From assembly GCF_009811655.1 (NCBI RefSeq), contig NZ_BGJX01000003.1:166277-230276 (forward strand): a stretch of DNA of 64,000 nt, read 5' to 3'. The notes under the pieces are model-generated. The model saw only the letters and a list, made by a program, of their open reading frames with translations, was not told where the DNA came from and ran no database searches. The DNA comes from Methylosinus sp. Ce-a6. GTDB lineage: Bacteria; Pseudomonadota; Alphaproteobacteria; Rhizobiales; Beijerinckiaceae. This document shows, piece after piece, positions 54,531-63,706 of the stretch. How positions within the stretch are numbered: position 1 is the stretch's first letter; each line of letters begins with the position of its first letter. A program made the position numbers and the translations under genes.

Positions 54531-56594
54531 CTATCCCCACATCCCCCGCATCTTCGCCCGCACATCGACCCGCAGCCCACCCCCGGCGAGACGCTCGCCC
54601 GCGGCCGCCACGGCCGGCCAGCTCACGCAATTAAAATACCGCAGCATCTCCGTCGAAATGAATCGCGTGCGCGCGGCGTAGACATGCCGGTCACCCTGCG
54701 CCGGCTGGCCATGGGTGAAAAATCGCTGCGGCGTCACCAGGCGCAGGCTGTCCTTCGCGCGCCTCATCGCGACATAGAGCAGCCGGCGCTCCTCCTCTAT
54801 CTCCGCCGCCGTGCCCGTCGCGAGATCGGAAGGGATGCAGCCGTCGACGGCGTTCAGCACGAAGACCGACTTCCACTCCTGCCCCTTGGCCGAATGGATC
54901 GTCGAGAGGATGAGATAATCCTCGTCGCGCAGAGGCGGGCCCGCCTCGTCGCTGGTCGCGTCCGGCGGGTCGAGCGTCAGCTCGGTGAGGAAGCGCTCGC
55001 GCGAGGGATAGCAGGCGGCGATCTGCTCGAGCTGCACGAGATCGGCGAGGCGACTCGGCGCGTCCTCGTGCAGCCGCTCGAGATGCGGCTCATACCAGCG
55101 GCGCACCGCCTCCATTTCCGCCGGCCAGCCCTCTCTCGCGTGCAGCGTTTGCAGCGTTGCGACGAGGCCGCGCCACTCTTCCCCGGCGCGCGGCGGCGTC
55201 GGCGCGTCGGCGAGACAGGCGAGCGGGTCCGGGCGCTCGATGAGGAAATCGAGAATCTTCTGCGCGGATGAGGGGCCGACGCCGGGCAGAATTTGCAGAA
55301 TGCGAAAACCGGCGACGCGATCGCGCGGGTTCTGCGCGAAGCGCAGCAGAGCGAGAACATCCTTCACATGGGCGCTGTCGAGGAACTTCAGCCCGCCGAA
55401 TTTCACGAAGGGAATGTTTCGACGCGCGAGCTCCAGCTCCAACATGGCGCTGTGATGCGAGGCGCGGAACAGCGCCGCCTGCTGCTTCAGCGTCATGCCG
55501 CCTTCGCGGGCCTCTAGCACGCGCTCGGCGACGAAGCGCGCCTGATCGCTCTCGTCGCGCACGGTGACGAGCTGCGGCCGCTCGGTGGAGCGACGCTCTG
55601 TCCAGAGGTTCTTGGCGTAGCGCTCGGCGGCGAGCGAGATGACGGCGTTGGCCGCGGCGAGGATCGGCTCGGTCGAGCGATAATTGCGGTCGAGCGTGAC
55701 GACTTCCGCCGGCGGCGTGAAGCTCTTCGGAAACTCCAAAATGTTGCGCACAGTGGCGGCGCGGAAGGAATAGATGGATTGCGCGTCGTCGCCGACGACG
55801 GTGAGCCCCTGGCCCTTCGGCTTCAAGGCGAGCAGGATGGAGGCCTGGAGGCGATTGGTGTCCTGATATTCGTCGACGAGAATGTGATCGAAGCGGCCGC
55901 CGATCTCCTCGGCGAGGGCTTCGTCCTGCATCATCTGCGCCCAGTAGAGCAGGAGATCATCGTAATCGAGCACATTCTGCGCCTGCTTCGCCTCGACATA
56001 GGCGGCGAACAAGCGGCGCAGCTCCTCGTGCCAGCGCGCGCACCAGGGGAAGGCGCCGAGCAGCGCCTGCTCGAGCGGGATTTTGGCGTTCACGGCGCGG
56101 GAGTAGATCGCAAGGCACGTTCCCTTTGTGGGGAAGCGGCTCTCGCTCTTGGAGAAGCCGAGCTCGTGGCGGATGAGATTCATCAGATCGGCGGAGTCTT
56201 CGCGATCATGGATGGTGAAGGCGGGATCGAGCCCGATGACGCCGGCGTATTCGCGCAGCAGCCTCGCGCCGATCGCGTGAAACGTGCCGGCCCAGGCGAG
56301 GACATCGCCGCCGCCCTTGGCGCCCAGCGCCTCGGCGCAGATGCGCTCGACCCGCCGCGTCATCTCGGCGGCGGCGCGGCGGGAGAAGGTCATCAGCAAC
56401 ATGCGCTGTGGATCCGCGCCTCGGACGATGAGATGCGCGACGCGATGGGCGAGCGTGTTGGTCTTGCCGGAGCCGGCGCCCGCGATGATGAGCAGCGGGC
56501 CGCCGGCGGAAGCCGACGAGCCGTCAGCAAGCCCGTGCTCGACGGCGCGACGTTGTTCGGCGTTGAGCTTTTCGAGATAGGCGATGGCGGTCAT
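54531..56594 (-). CDS. UvrD/PcrA-like ATP-dependent helicase
   Basis: 687 aa from ATG 56594. SF1A motifs in order: LNAEQRRAVEHGL (Q motif), AGAGSGKTNTLAHRVAHLIV (Walker A region), FSRRAAAEMTRRVERI, HILVDEYQDTNRLQASILLA, VVGDDAQSIYSFRAA, LDRNYRSTEPILAAAN, STIHSAKGQEWKSVFVLNAV and EERRLLYVAMRRAKDSL. It has no C-terminal nuclease. It should unwind DNA 3'-5' in repair. A 5' fragment of the same gene lies at 19942-20559. Downstream it is convergent with the retron RT. Confidence 0.92.
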   Translation of the reverse strand: MTAIAYLEKLNAEQRRAVEHGLADGSSASAGGPLLIIAGAGSGKTNTLAHRVAHLIVRGADPQRMLLMTFSRRAAAEMTRRVERICAEALGAKGGGDVLAWAGTFHAIGARLLREYAGVIGLDPAFTIHDREDSADLMNLIRHELGFSKSESRFPTKGTCLAIYSRAVNAKIPLEQALLGAFPWCARWHEELRRLFAAYVEAKQAQNVLDYDDLLLYWAQMMQDEALAEEIGGRFDHILVDEYQDTNRLQASILLALKPKGQGLTVVGDDAQSIYSFRAATVRNILEFPKSFTPPAEVVTLDRNYRSTEPILAAANAVISLAAERYAKNLWTERRSTERPQLVTVRDESDQARFVAERVLEAREGGMTLKQQAALFRASHHSAMLELELARRNIPFVKFGGLKFLDSAHVKDVLALLRFAQNPRDRVAGFRILQILPGVGPSSAQKILDFLIERPDPLACLADAPTPPRAGEEWRGLVATLQTLHAREGWPAEMEAVRRWYEPHLERLHEDAPSRLADLVQLEQIAACYPSRERFLTELTLDPPDATSDEAGPPLRDEDYLILSTIHSAKGQEWKSVFVLNAVDGCIPSDLATGTAAEIEEERRLLYVAMRRAKDSLRLVTPQRFFTHGQPAQGDRHVYAARTRFISTEMLRYFNCVSWPAVAAAGERLAGGGLRVDVRAKMRGMWG

Positions 56595-56692
56595 GGGCGA
56601 ATCGGCAGGGTGAGCGGACTCGGAGACTGAACCATAATTCTTGTTTTGTTCGCAATGGCGGCGTATCTCGGGGGAGGGGGAAGCGAGCTGGT
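55970..56692 (-). repeat. Long direct repeat, right copy (uvrD 5' region)
   Basis: The intact counterpart of 19942-20658, same orientation, about 36.03 kb away. It covers the first about 208 codons of the helicase and about 98 bp upstream. Similarity stops abruptly on both sides. Confidence 0.88.
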
Positions 56693-56769
56693 GGCGCGGG
56701 TCGAATGTCCGTGAGGCGCCCAAGAAGGACTCGACCACGAATTTGACCGACCGCCTCAGCCCCGGGTTG

Positions 56770-57336
56770 TCACAAAACTCGATGGTTCTGCCCTCGTCCT
56801 TCATTACGAACGACGGATAAATCGGGCCACGCATAGGTAATGATTTTGGCGCGTGTTCCACCCGTGACGATCTCAATTTCCGTTTCAGGCAATGCGTGAC
56901 CTTGCATACGCTCATAAAAAACGCGGGCCACGTAATTTGCGCTTAAAACAGTCAATTTCATCGCTTGAAAGCCGCGCTGCTTCGCGCTCTCTATGCATTT
57001 TCGAAACAGGGAGCTCCCGACGCCTTTTCCGATATAGGCCGAGTCGAGATATATCGCATACAATTCTGCGACTGCTTTGAATGCGGTGGGCCCGATGTCA
57101 GCAAACCCTATAATTTTGTCGTCTATAAGTGCTACAAAGACGACATATTCCGAATGCACCAGATGGCCTTTCTCCTCATGAAGCCAATTATCGGCCATTC
57201 GATCCGCGGACAGAGTTTTGAGGTGCTCGTCTGCGTAGATGTTTCTGTAAGCGACACGAACCGCGTCCACATGAACGCGGGCTATTTCACGGACGTCGGT
57301 TCGCAGCGCATGCCTTATGTGAACTGATCCGATCAT
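56770..57336 (-). CDS. GNAT-family N-acetyltransferase
   Basis: 188 aa. GNAT fold: IRHALRTDVREIARVHVDAV, then ELYAIYLDSAYIGKGVGSSLF with the acetyl-CoA loop (Q/R-x-x-G-x-G/A as GKGVGS), and MKLTVLSANYVARVFYERM. The substrate cannot be predicted. It overlaps the 3' end of the upstream gene by 50 bp, which suggests co-transcription. Confidence 0.85.
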   Translation of the reverse strand: MIGSVHIRHALRTDVREIARVHVDAVRVAYRNIYADEHLKTLSADRMADNWLHEEKGHLVHSEYVVFVALIDDKIIGFADIGPTAFKAVAELYAIYLDSAYIGKGVGSSLFRKCIESAKQRGFQAMKLTVLSANYVARVFYERMQGHALPETEIEIVTGGTRAKIITYAWPDLSVVRNEGRGQNHRVL

Positions 57337-57802
57337 GGACGACCTCGCTATCTGTAGGCGTCACGACTCTAGAGGCGACGAAAAACTCGTTCAAACGTTC
57401 GCCCTCTCCTTCGAGGGTTTGATACGAAATAGCAACGATTTTGCTAGACTCGGGGTCCAACGTGAGAAGCTGCCTACATTTGTGTGTGTGCCAGAGTTCG
57501 CCCTCGCGAATGCGATCGGTATAGATGACGGCGACGGTTTCCGTGTCACTGATAGCGGATTGCTCAACCTGCGATTCATACGCGACTTCGTCGAATGTCG
57601 CATGGGCCCAGGCCGAAGCGGCGCGATAAGCATCGATGATCGACTCGCGTCCCTTTACGGGTCCTTTAGGGGAGTCGTAGACGCAGCGCTCGCTCAAATA
57701 ACTGGCGGCCGCATCGAAGTCGTCGTGCAAGCCCCTCGGCAATACGGATAGTGCATGGCCCGTTCTTCCCCATAATGACAGCGTTGCTGGCCATTGGGCC
57801 AT
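57287..57802 (-). CDS. NTF2/SnoaL-like protein
   Basis: 171 aa. It looks like an NTF2-like alpha+beta cone: DFDAAASYLSERCVYDSP, KGRESIIDAYRAA, AVIYTDRIREGELWHTHKCR. These small folds act as isomerases, polyketide cyclases or stress-related binding proteins. The first 20 codons look unrelated, so the start may lie further in. The unusual 50-bp overlap with the GNAT gene could indicate that the end is displaced by a frameshift. Confidence 0.7.
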   Translation of the reverse strand: MAQWPATLSLWGRTGHALSVLPRGLHDDFDAAASYLSERCVYDSPKGPVKGRESIIDAYRAASAWAHATFDEVAYESQVEQSAISDTETVAVIYTDRIREGELWHTHKCRQLLTLDPESSKIVAISYQTLEGEGERLNEFFVASRVVTPTDSEVVHDRISSHKACAANRRP

Positions 57803-57846
57803 GAGTTATCTGAAAGACTTTCAATCGGCATCGGCGGAAACCTTCG

Positions 57847-58776
57847 TCAGCAGCCGCGCTTCAGCGTCCGTCGGCGAGTAGGCAGCCACAAGCGCGTCGG
57901 CGAGTAATGGGCCAAAGTCTCTGCGAAGCGCTCACGCAGCCCCGCCTTTGGACCCCAGCTCGTTTCAGGTAAAATTCGTGTCGGGTCCATAAGGCAAGGG
58001 AAATCCCGAAATGGAAACCATGCGCGCGGCGGCATGTCGTCCGCTTTCGAATCGAGGCAAATGGTTCTTTGATCGACGCCAGCGATCTCACCCAGCAGCG
58101 CCGCAAGCTCCGCGAAGCTGAGCATGTCAGGATGAGCGACATTGAACACGTCGAAGCCGACCCGATCGCCACTGGCCAATAGGATCACCGCGGCGGCGAG
58201 ATCGTCATTGTGCACAAATTGGGCGCGTGTTTCGCCATTCCCGGGCAGCAGGACGGGTCGACCCGCCAATTGACGCGTCCAGAACCAGGTTTCGCGATCG
58301 GAGCTGTTGCCTGGTCCGAAAATGTACGGCGGCCGGACGATCGCGCAGTGAGCAAACCGGTCTGCCGCCGCGCGATAGGCGGTCTCCACACCGACCTTCC
58401 CGAGTCCGTAAGGCCCCCATACGCTCGCTCCCTCGGCAGGCTGATCCTCGCCGGGCGGCTGAGCCGCATTGTCGCTGTAAACCGCGCCGCTCGAAATTAC
58501 GACGATGCGATCTGTGCGAACAGCCAGCGCTTCGATGAGAAGTTGCGCCTGCACGCCGGTGTAGGCGTTCGTATCCACGACCGCATCGAAGCGCTGGCCT
58601 TTCAGGACGCGACAAATATCGCCGCTACGATTTCGGTCCGCTGTGAGTTGGCGCGTGTCGGCGACGAGATGCGAACCACGATTGAGGACCGTCACATGAT
58701 GGCCGTCCCGAAGAAGCGTGCGCACAACGCCGGCGCCGACAAAGCCCGTGCCTCCCGAAACCAAAACGGCGCCCAT
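57847..58776 (-). CDS. NAD-dependent epimerase/dehydratase
   Basis: 309 aa extended SDR. GGTGFVGAGVV (NAD site), VVDTNAYTG, ISSGAVYSD (Ser), YGLGKVGVE (Tyr-x3-Lys: Y-GLG-K), then RPPYIFGPGNSSDRET, FVHNDDLAAAVILLAS. It resembles nucleotide-sugar epimerases and the CSP41-like plant family. It starts 9 bp after the HAD stop, so the two genes are probably coupled. The substrate is not determined. Confidence 0.87.
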   Translation of the reverse strand: MGAVLVSGGTGFVGAGVVRTLLRDGHHVTVLNRGSHLVADTRQLTADRNRSGDICRVLKGQRFDAVVDTNAYTGVQAQLLIEALAVRTDRIVVISSGAVYSDNAAQPPGEDQPAEGASVWGPYGLGKVGVETAYRAAADRFAHCAIVRPPYIFGPGNSSDRETWFWTRQLAGRPVLLPGNGETRAQFVHNDDLAAAVILLASGDRVGFDVFNVAHPDMLSFAELAALLGEIAGVDQRTICLDSKADDMPPRAWFPFRDFPCLMDPTRILPETSWGPKAGLRERFAETLAHYSPTRLWLPTRRRTLKRGC

Positions 58777-58785
58777 AGCTCACTC

Positions 58786-59460
58786 CTAGAGACGGGCTTG
58801 CGCAAAGGTGACTTTGAAGTCCGCCCAGTCTCGAATTATCCGCTCGGCGCCGGCCGCTCTCAATTCAGCGCCGCTGGTCTCAGAGCAGTGTCCGCCGCCA
58901 ACGAACCCCCAGACGGTCATGCCTGCCGCTCGACCGGCAAGAACGCCATTGACGCTATCCTCGATCACCACGCAGTTCGAGGGCTTTGCCTCCAACTCGC
59001 GAGCGGCATATAGGAAAAGGTCCGGAGCCGGCTTTCCTCGTTCCACCAAATCGCCGGAGTAGACATGCGGAGCAAACGTCTCCCACAATCCGACCTTCTC
59101 CAATTTGAAGCGAAGCATGGCGGTCTTGCTGGAGCTCGCGACCGCCTTTTTGATCGTGCATTCGCTCACGGTCCGAGCCGCCCCGGCGACCTCAGTGAGT
59201 CGTTCCCGCAATGCGGCGCTGTACCGATCGGCGTGCAACTGGGGAAAATTGGCCGGCAGCGGCTTGCCTCGTCGATCTACGCTGTCGGCGCAGAGCGCCG
59301 CAAAGAACGCAGGGTCCGGCATTCCCATGAAACGGCGCATGAAGTCGCCAGATTCATAGATAAGGCCATGCTCGGCCAGAGCCGCCAATTCGACTTCCAA
59401 TGCGAGAACTTCGCTATCGACGAGAACGCCGTCGCAGTCGAAGATCAGCGCTGCATACAT
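58786..59460 (-). CDS. HAD-superfamily phosphatase (subfamily IA)
   Basis: 224 aa from ATG 59460 (MYAALIFDCDGVLVDSE): motif I DCDGVLVDSE with nucleophilic and acid Asp, motif II SSSKTA, motif III GKPAPDLF, motif IV VVIEDSVNGVLAG. Belongs to the beta-phosphoglucomutase/phosphoglycolate-phosphatase-like group. The cap helices lie between. Located between yidC and the epimerase. Confidence 0.88.
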   Translation of the reverse strand: MYAALIFDCDGVLVDSEVLALEVELAALAEHGLIYESGDFMRRFMGMPDPAFFAALCADSVDRRGKPLPANFPQLHADRYSAALRERLTEVAGAARTVSECTIKKAVASSSKTAMLRFKLEKVGLWETFAPHVYSGDLVERGKPAPDLFLYAARELEAKPSNCVVIEDSVNGVLAGRAAGMTVWGFVGGGHCSETSGAELRAAGAERIIRDWADFKVTFAQARL

Positions 59461-59544
59461 GATGATCAGATCCCTTCCTATCGAAGGCATTGTACCGGCG
59501 TCTCGACCCATCCAGCACTCGCCATGGAGCGTAGGGGCGGCGCG

Positions 59545-61365
59545 TCAGGCGGTCTTGAACTTGAAGCTCTTCTTTAGATTGTCCCACAGCTCGAATTTCA
59601 CGCCTGCTCGGCGCATGATGTACCATTGCTGAGCGACCGAGAGCACATTGTTCCAGGTCCAATAGATCACCAGGCCGGAGGCGAAGCCGCCCATCGAAAA
59701 GGTGAAGATCACCGGCATCCAGCCGAAGGCCATGCGCTGAATCTCGTCGGCCGGTTCGGGATTCATTTTCATGGTCGCCCACATGGAGACGCCCATGACG
59801 AGCGGCAGCACGCCGAGCCATAAATACGGCCCGACGACAGGAAACTGCGTCGGTTCGACCGGAATGAGGCCGAATAGGTTGAAAATGTTGGTCGGATCGG
59901 GCGCCGACAGGTCCTTGATCCAGCCATAGAACGGCGCATGGCGCATCTCGATGGTCGTAACCAGCACCTTGTAGAGGGAATACCACACCGGAATTTGCAG
60001 CAGCGCGGGGAGACAGCCCCCGGCCGGATTTACCTTCTCGCGGCGGAACAATTCCATCTGCTCGCGACTCAGCGTCTGCTTGTCATCGCCGTGCTTCGCT
60101 TTCAGCTCTGCGATCTTCGGCTGTATCTCCTTCATTTTGGCGATCGCCTGATAGCTCTTGTTGGCGATCGGTAGGAAGGCGATCTTCACGAGCACGGTGA
60201 CGACGAGAATCGCCAGGCCGAAATTGCCGAGAACATGGAACAGGCTGTCCAAGAGGCTGAACATCGGGCGCGTCAGATAGTAGAACCAGCCCCAGTCGAT
60301 CAGCAGGTCGAACCGTTCGACGCCTTGCGCCTTGTACGCGTCGAGAGTGTCCACGACCTTGGCGCCGGCGAAGATTCGCGAGGAGACCGTGCCGGTGGCG
60401 CCCGAGGCGACGGTGAGCGGCGCCGCGACCGTATCGGCCTGGTAGGCCTTGATCGGGCCATTGCCGGCCGCCGAGAACCGCGCCTCTATCGCCTTGTCCT
60501 GCTCCGGGACGAGAACGGCGGCCCAATATTTTTCGGTAAAGCCGAGCCAGCCGCCCGCGCCCTTCGCCGTTTTGACGCCACGCGGCTCTTTCTCGATCTT
60601 GTCGAATTTGATCTCCTGGAGGCCGGCCTCGCCCACGACGCCCACGAAGCCCTCGTGAACCGCGGCGTAACCGGCGCTCTCCAGCGCGCCGAGGCGTGTC
60701 ACGCGCAGATATGGGAAGAGCGTCACCGGCTTCTCGCCATGATTTTCAACGCTGTCCACGACGGCGAACATATATCGCTCGTCCACAGACACCTTGCGCC
60801 GGAAGACGAGCCCATGGCCGTTGTCATAGGTGAGCGTCACCGGCTGGCCGACGGCGAGCGACCGGCGGTCGGCGGTCCACGGCGTCTCGCCGGTGGGCAG
60901 GATGGGCGCGCCCTCTGTCTCTGCGGTCAGAAAGCCCGACTCGGCATAATAGGGATGCGGTGAACTCTCGGGTGAGAGCAGCACGATGATGGGGCTCTCG
61001 GGGTCGACGCTCTCGTGATAGTTCTTCAGCGAAACATCGTCGATGCGGCCGCCCTTCAGCGAGATGGAGCCGACGATCGATGGCGTGTCGATTGTCACGC
61101 GCTCGCTCTCGGCGAGCGCGTCGGCGCGCGTCTTGATCGCGGGTAGCGCCGGGGCGCCCTCGGGCTGCATCCGCCGGGGCGCCGCTCCCGTCTGCCGAGC
61201 GGCCTGCACTATTGGCGCAGACTGTGCGCGATCGCTCTCCTGCGCGGACTGCGCCTGTTTCTGCTGCTGGGCGAGTTTGGGAAACGCATAGAGATAATCC
61301 CAGCCGGCGATCACCAGCATCGACAGTCCCGCCGCGATGAGGATGTTCTTCGTGTAATCGTTCAT
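59545..61365 (-). CDS. yidC: Membrane protein insertase YidC
   Basis: 606 aa, the usual length in Gram-negative bacteria. N-terminal anchor MNDYTKNILIAAGLSMLVIA, a Gln/Ala-rich linker, a large periplasmic beta domain (about 80-350), then the conserved core helices: DWGWFYYLTRPMFSLLDSL, GNFGLAILVVTVLVKIAFLP, LPALLQIPVWYSLYKVL, FMRR-like MRRAGVKFELW. It inserts inner-membrane proteins with or without Sec. The usual rpmH-rnpA upstream neighbours are not within the following 400 bp. Confidence 0.97.
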   Translation of the reverse strand: MNDYTKNILIAAGLSMLVIAGWDYLYAFPKLAQQQKQAQSAQESDRAQSAPIVQAARQTGAAPRRMQPEGAPALPAIKTRADALAESERVTIDTPSIVGSISLKGGRIDDVSLKNYHESVDPESPIIVLLSPESSPHPYYAESGFLTAETEGAPILPTGETPWTADRRSLAVGQPVTLTYDNGHGLVFRRKVSVDERYMFAVVDSVENHGEKPVTLFPYLRVTRLGALESAGYAAVHEGFVGVVGEAGLQEIKFDKIEKEPRGVKTAKGAGGWLGFTEKYWAAVLVPEQDKAIEARFSAAGNGPIKAYQADTVAAPLTVASGATGTVSSRIFAGAKVVDTLDAYKAQGVERFDLLIDWGWFYYLTRPMFSLLDSLFHVLGNFGLAILVVTVLVKIAFLPIANKSYQAIAKMKEIQPKIAELKAKHGDDKQTLSREQMELFRREKVNPAGGCLPALLQIPVWYSLYKVLVTTIEMRHAPFYGWIKDLSAPDPTNIFNLFGLIPVEPTQFPVVGPYLWLGVLPLVMGVSMWATMKMNPEPADEIQRMAFGWMPVIFTFSMGGFASGLVIYWTWNNVLSVAQQWYIMRRAGVKFELWDNLKKSFKFKTA

Positions 61366-61743
61366 GGCTGTCTTTCGAATATGGAGCTCGGCGTCTATGT
61401 CGTCGAAAGGGCGAGCGCCGGAATGGGATCAGCTTTCCTTTGGCCTTCCTGGCCACTTCGCGCGTCGGCTGGTCCTGAGACCACTATGGCGAGCGCCCGC
61501 GGCGACAGCCGGAGGGAGAGAACGTCGAAGGTAGGAGCGTGAAAACGCATGACGAAATCTCGATCGCCGCCAAATCATAAAAAATATTTTGCCTATCGAC
61601 TTACCTAATTAAATCGACGAACAATGCAAGCCTCTCGATTCGCTCCGCGCCGTCGAAATTCGCGAGCCCGCCCCATTGTGGCGTTTCTGGCGCGCTGTTT
61701 CTGCAAAACGCTAAATTGCCTCGGAATTCGGGACGTCTTCTCC
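61366..61743. promoter_or_regulatory. Divergent yidC/rpiB intergenic region
   Basis: 378 bp. AT-rich TCATAAAAAATATTTTGCC at 61575-61594 probably contains promoter elements. No gene or RNA was recognised. Confidence 0.4.
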
Positions 61744-62256
61744 ATGACAGCCGCCAACCGCATCGTTCTCTCCAGCGACCACACCGCCATTCGGCTCCGA
61801 CAGGCAATTGCGGCTCATATCGCGTCACATGGCTGGGTGGCGGTCGACATCGGACCGACAACGGCGGAGAGCTCACACTATCCCGAGCACGGCGAAGCAG
61901 CGGCGCGGCTGGTCGCCTCCGGCGATTGCCGGTTCGGCATCATCCTCTGCGGAACCGGACAGGGCATCATGATGGCGGCGAATAAAGTGAAAGGCATCCG
62001 TTGCGGCGTCTGCGTCGACACATTCTCAGCCCGCATGATCCGCCAGCACAACGATGCGAACATGCTGTCGATTGGCGTGCGCGTCGTGGGCGAAGGGCTC
62101 GTGCTCGATATCGTGGATGCGTTCCTGACCGCGGAATTCGAGGGTGGCCGACATGCGACTCGGGTGGAGATGATCAGGGCGCTGGAGGAGCAGCGTCCGC
62201 TTTCACCCGAAGCGAGCGACCGCCAGAGTTCCGGATCTCAGGGCCGTCTCAGATAG
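61744..62256 (+). CDS. rpiB: Ribose 5-phosphate isomerase B (RpiB/LacAB family)
   Basis: 170 aa from ATG 61744. Motifs: SSDHTAIRLRQAIAAHI (Asp-His-x-Gly-like site, with Thr in place of Gly), ESSHYPEHGEAAARLV, ILCGTGQGIMMAANKVKGI (catalytic Cys) and SIGVRVVG. It interconverts ribose 5-phosphate and ribulose 5-phosphate in the pentose phosphate pathway. An earlier in-frame ATG at 61624 is less likely. Confidence 0.92.
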   Translation: MTAANRIVLSSDHTAIRLRQAIAAHIASHGWVAVDIGPTTAESSHYPEHGEAAARLVASGDCRFGIILCGTGQGIMMAANKVKGIRCGVCVDTFSARMIRQHNDANMLSIGVRVVGEGLVLDIVDAFLTAEFEGGRHATRVEMIRALEEQRPLSPEASDRQSSGSQGRLR

Positions 62257-62299
62257 GAATGCTGACATCAGTGTCCGCTAACGCCAAGTTGGGCAAAAA

Positions 62300-63061
62300 G
62301 TGAAAGAGACGCAGCACAACTTGAAGAGCGCCCATCTCGCGAATGAGCGGGCGGTGTGGGTGCGTGAGCCGGAGCATAGGGCCACGAACGTGACGGTGTT
62401 TCTGGATGCGGAACTTTACCGAGACCGTGTTGGCGCGACCTCGATCATCGACGCCCTCGACGCTGAGAGCGACATTGATCGATCGCTTTTTGTCTTTGTC
62501 TCAATGGAAAGCGCCGCCTCTCGGTGGGTGGAGTGCCCCTGCTATTTTCCGTTCTCTCAGTTCATCGAAGAAGAATTATTTCCCTGGCTGGAAAGCGCCT
62601 ATCCCTGTGCGCTCGAAGCCCAGGAGCGCGTGATCGTCGGTCTCAGCTATACCGGCTTGGCCGCGGCTTATGTTTCGATGATCAATCCCTCCAGATTCAC
62701 GAAGGTGATCGCCCAGTCCGGCTCGTTCTGGTCAAACGATTGCTGGATTATCGACTATTTCGAGAAACTGGATCCCAAGCCAAAAACCGAATTCTATTTG
62801 GATGTGGGTCAGCAAGAGACACAGGACAACGTTCTGCACAAAGAGGGCGTTTTGCAGACAATCTCCCAGATCGAAGCGGTGAAGAAATTTCGCGACGCGC
62901 TGCTCCGACACGGCTACCAACCTCATTTTGTCGAATTCGACGGAGGGCACGATTTCACAGCCTGGAGCGTTACCCTGCCAGATGCGCTGCGATGGGCTCT
63001 GCCTTCTGCAAAGGACCAAGCTCAACATGTCGTCAGCGATGCTGCTCCGAGGCATCGCTGA
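62300..63061 (+). CDS. Alpha/beta-hydrolase esterase (enterochelin esterase-like)
   Basis: 253 aa from a GTG at 62300. NVTVFLDAELYRD then IVGLSYTGLAAAY (nucleophile Ser in G-x-S-x-x-G), and GGHDFTAW near the end with the catalytic His. Family resemblance to esterase D/putative esterase. The acid residue is probably in FYLDVGQQE. The physiological ester is unknown. Confidence 0.82.
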   Translation: MKETQHNLKSAHLANERAVWVREPEHRATNVTVFLDAELYRDRVGATSIIDALDAESDIDRSLFVFVSMESAASRWVECPCYFPFSQFIEEELFPWLESAYPCALEAQERVIVGLSYTGLAAAYVSMINPSRFTKVIAQSGSFWSNDCWIIDYFEKLDPKPKTEFYLDVGQQETQDNVLHKEGVLQTISQIEAVKKFRDALLRHGYQPHFVEFDGGHDFTAWSVTLPDALRWALPSAKDQAQHVVSDAAPRHR

Positions 63062-63178
63062 CGGCCGCCGCGGTCATTGCGGTCGTCGCAAGACTCTCTA
63101 CTCTGCGACGTTGCGAAAGTCAGGAAAACGAGCGTCGCTCCTACGGGAGTGTCGCGCGACAAAAATGCCGGAGAAGTT

Positions 63179-63706
63179 ATGCGAGACGAAATCGCTGTAT
63201 CTCTTTCGCCAGTCACTTCGGGCGATCTGCGCGAGATAGATGAGGTATTCGATGATCTGACCAACTACTCTCTGCGCGTCGACGGCGTCTCGAAACGCCG
63301 TAATGCGGCCCATGACTTCTTGACTGCCCTCCCGCTCGGATTCGAGCCGCGCCACAAATATGCGTTTTTGGCAAAGCGCGGAACGGCGGCTGTCGGGCTT
63401 CTGGATATCGTCGACGGTTATCCCTCGCCCGGGACGGCGTTCATTGGCCTTCTGGCAGTTCGAGAAACCGCGCAAGGACTGGGCGTTGGGGGAGCGATTT
63501 TTCGGGAAGGAGAACGTATCGCCCTCCACAGCCTCGAGGCAAGAACAATGCGATTGGCCGTGGTAGAGAGCAATCCGGTCATCGGTTTTTGGATGAAGAT
63601 GGGTTTCTGCCTGACAGGAGAAGTTAAACCCTTTGTAGGGCAGACGATCAAATCGCGTTCCGTCTTGATGGAAAAACGATTGCACAGTTTATCGCACACC
63701 TCCTGA
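63179..63706 (+). CDS. GNAT-family N-acetyltransferase
   Basis: 175 aa from ATG 63179 (GGAGAAG upstream). YAFLAKRGTAAVGLLDIV, then FIGLLAVRETAQGLGVGGAIF (acetyl-CoA motif QGLGVG) and MRLAVVESNPVIGFWMKMGF. Substrate unknown. The start at 63077 is less well supported. Confidence 0.87.
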   Translation: MRDEIAVSLSPVTSGDLREIDEVFDDLTNYSLRVDGVSKRRNAAHDFLTALPLGFEPRHKYAFLAKRGTAAVGLLDIVDGYPSPGTAFIGLLAVRETAQGLGVGGAIFREGERIALHSLEARTMRLAVVESNPVIGFWMKMGFCLTGEVKPFVGQTIKSRSVLMEKRLHSLSHTS

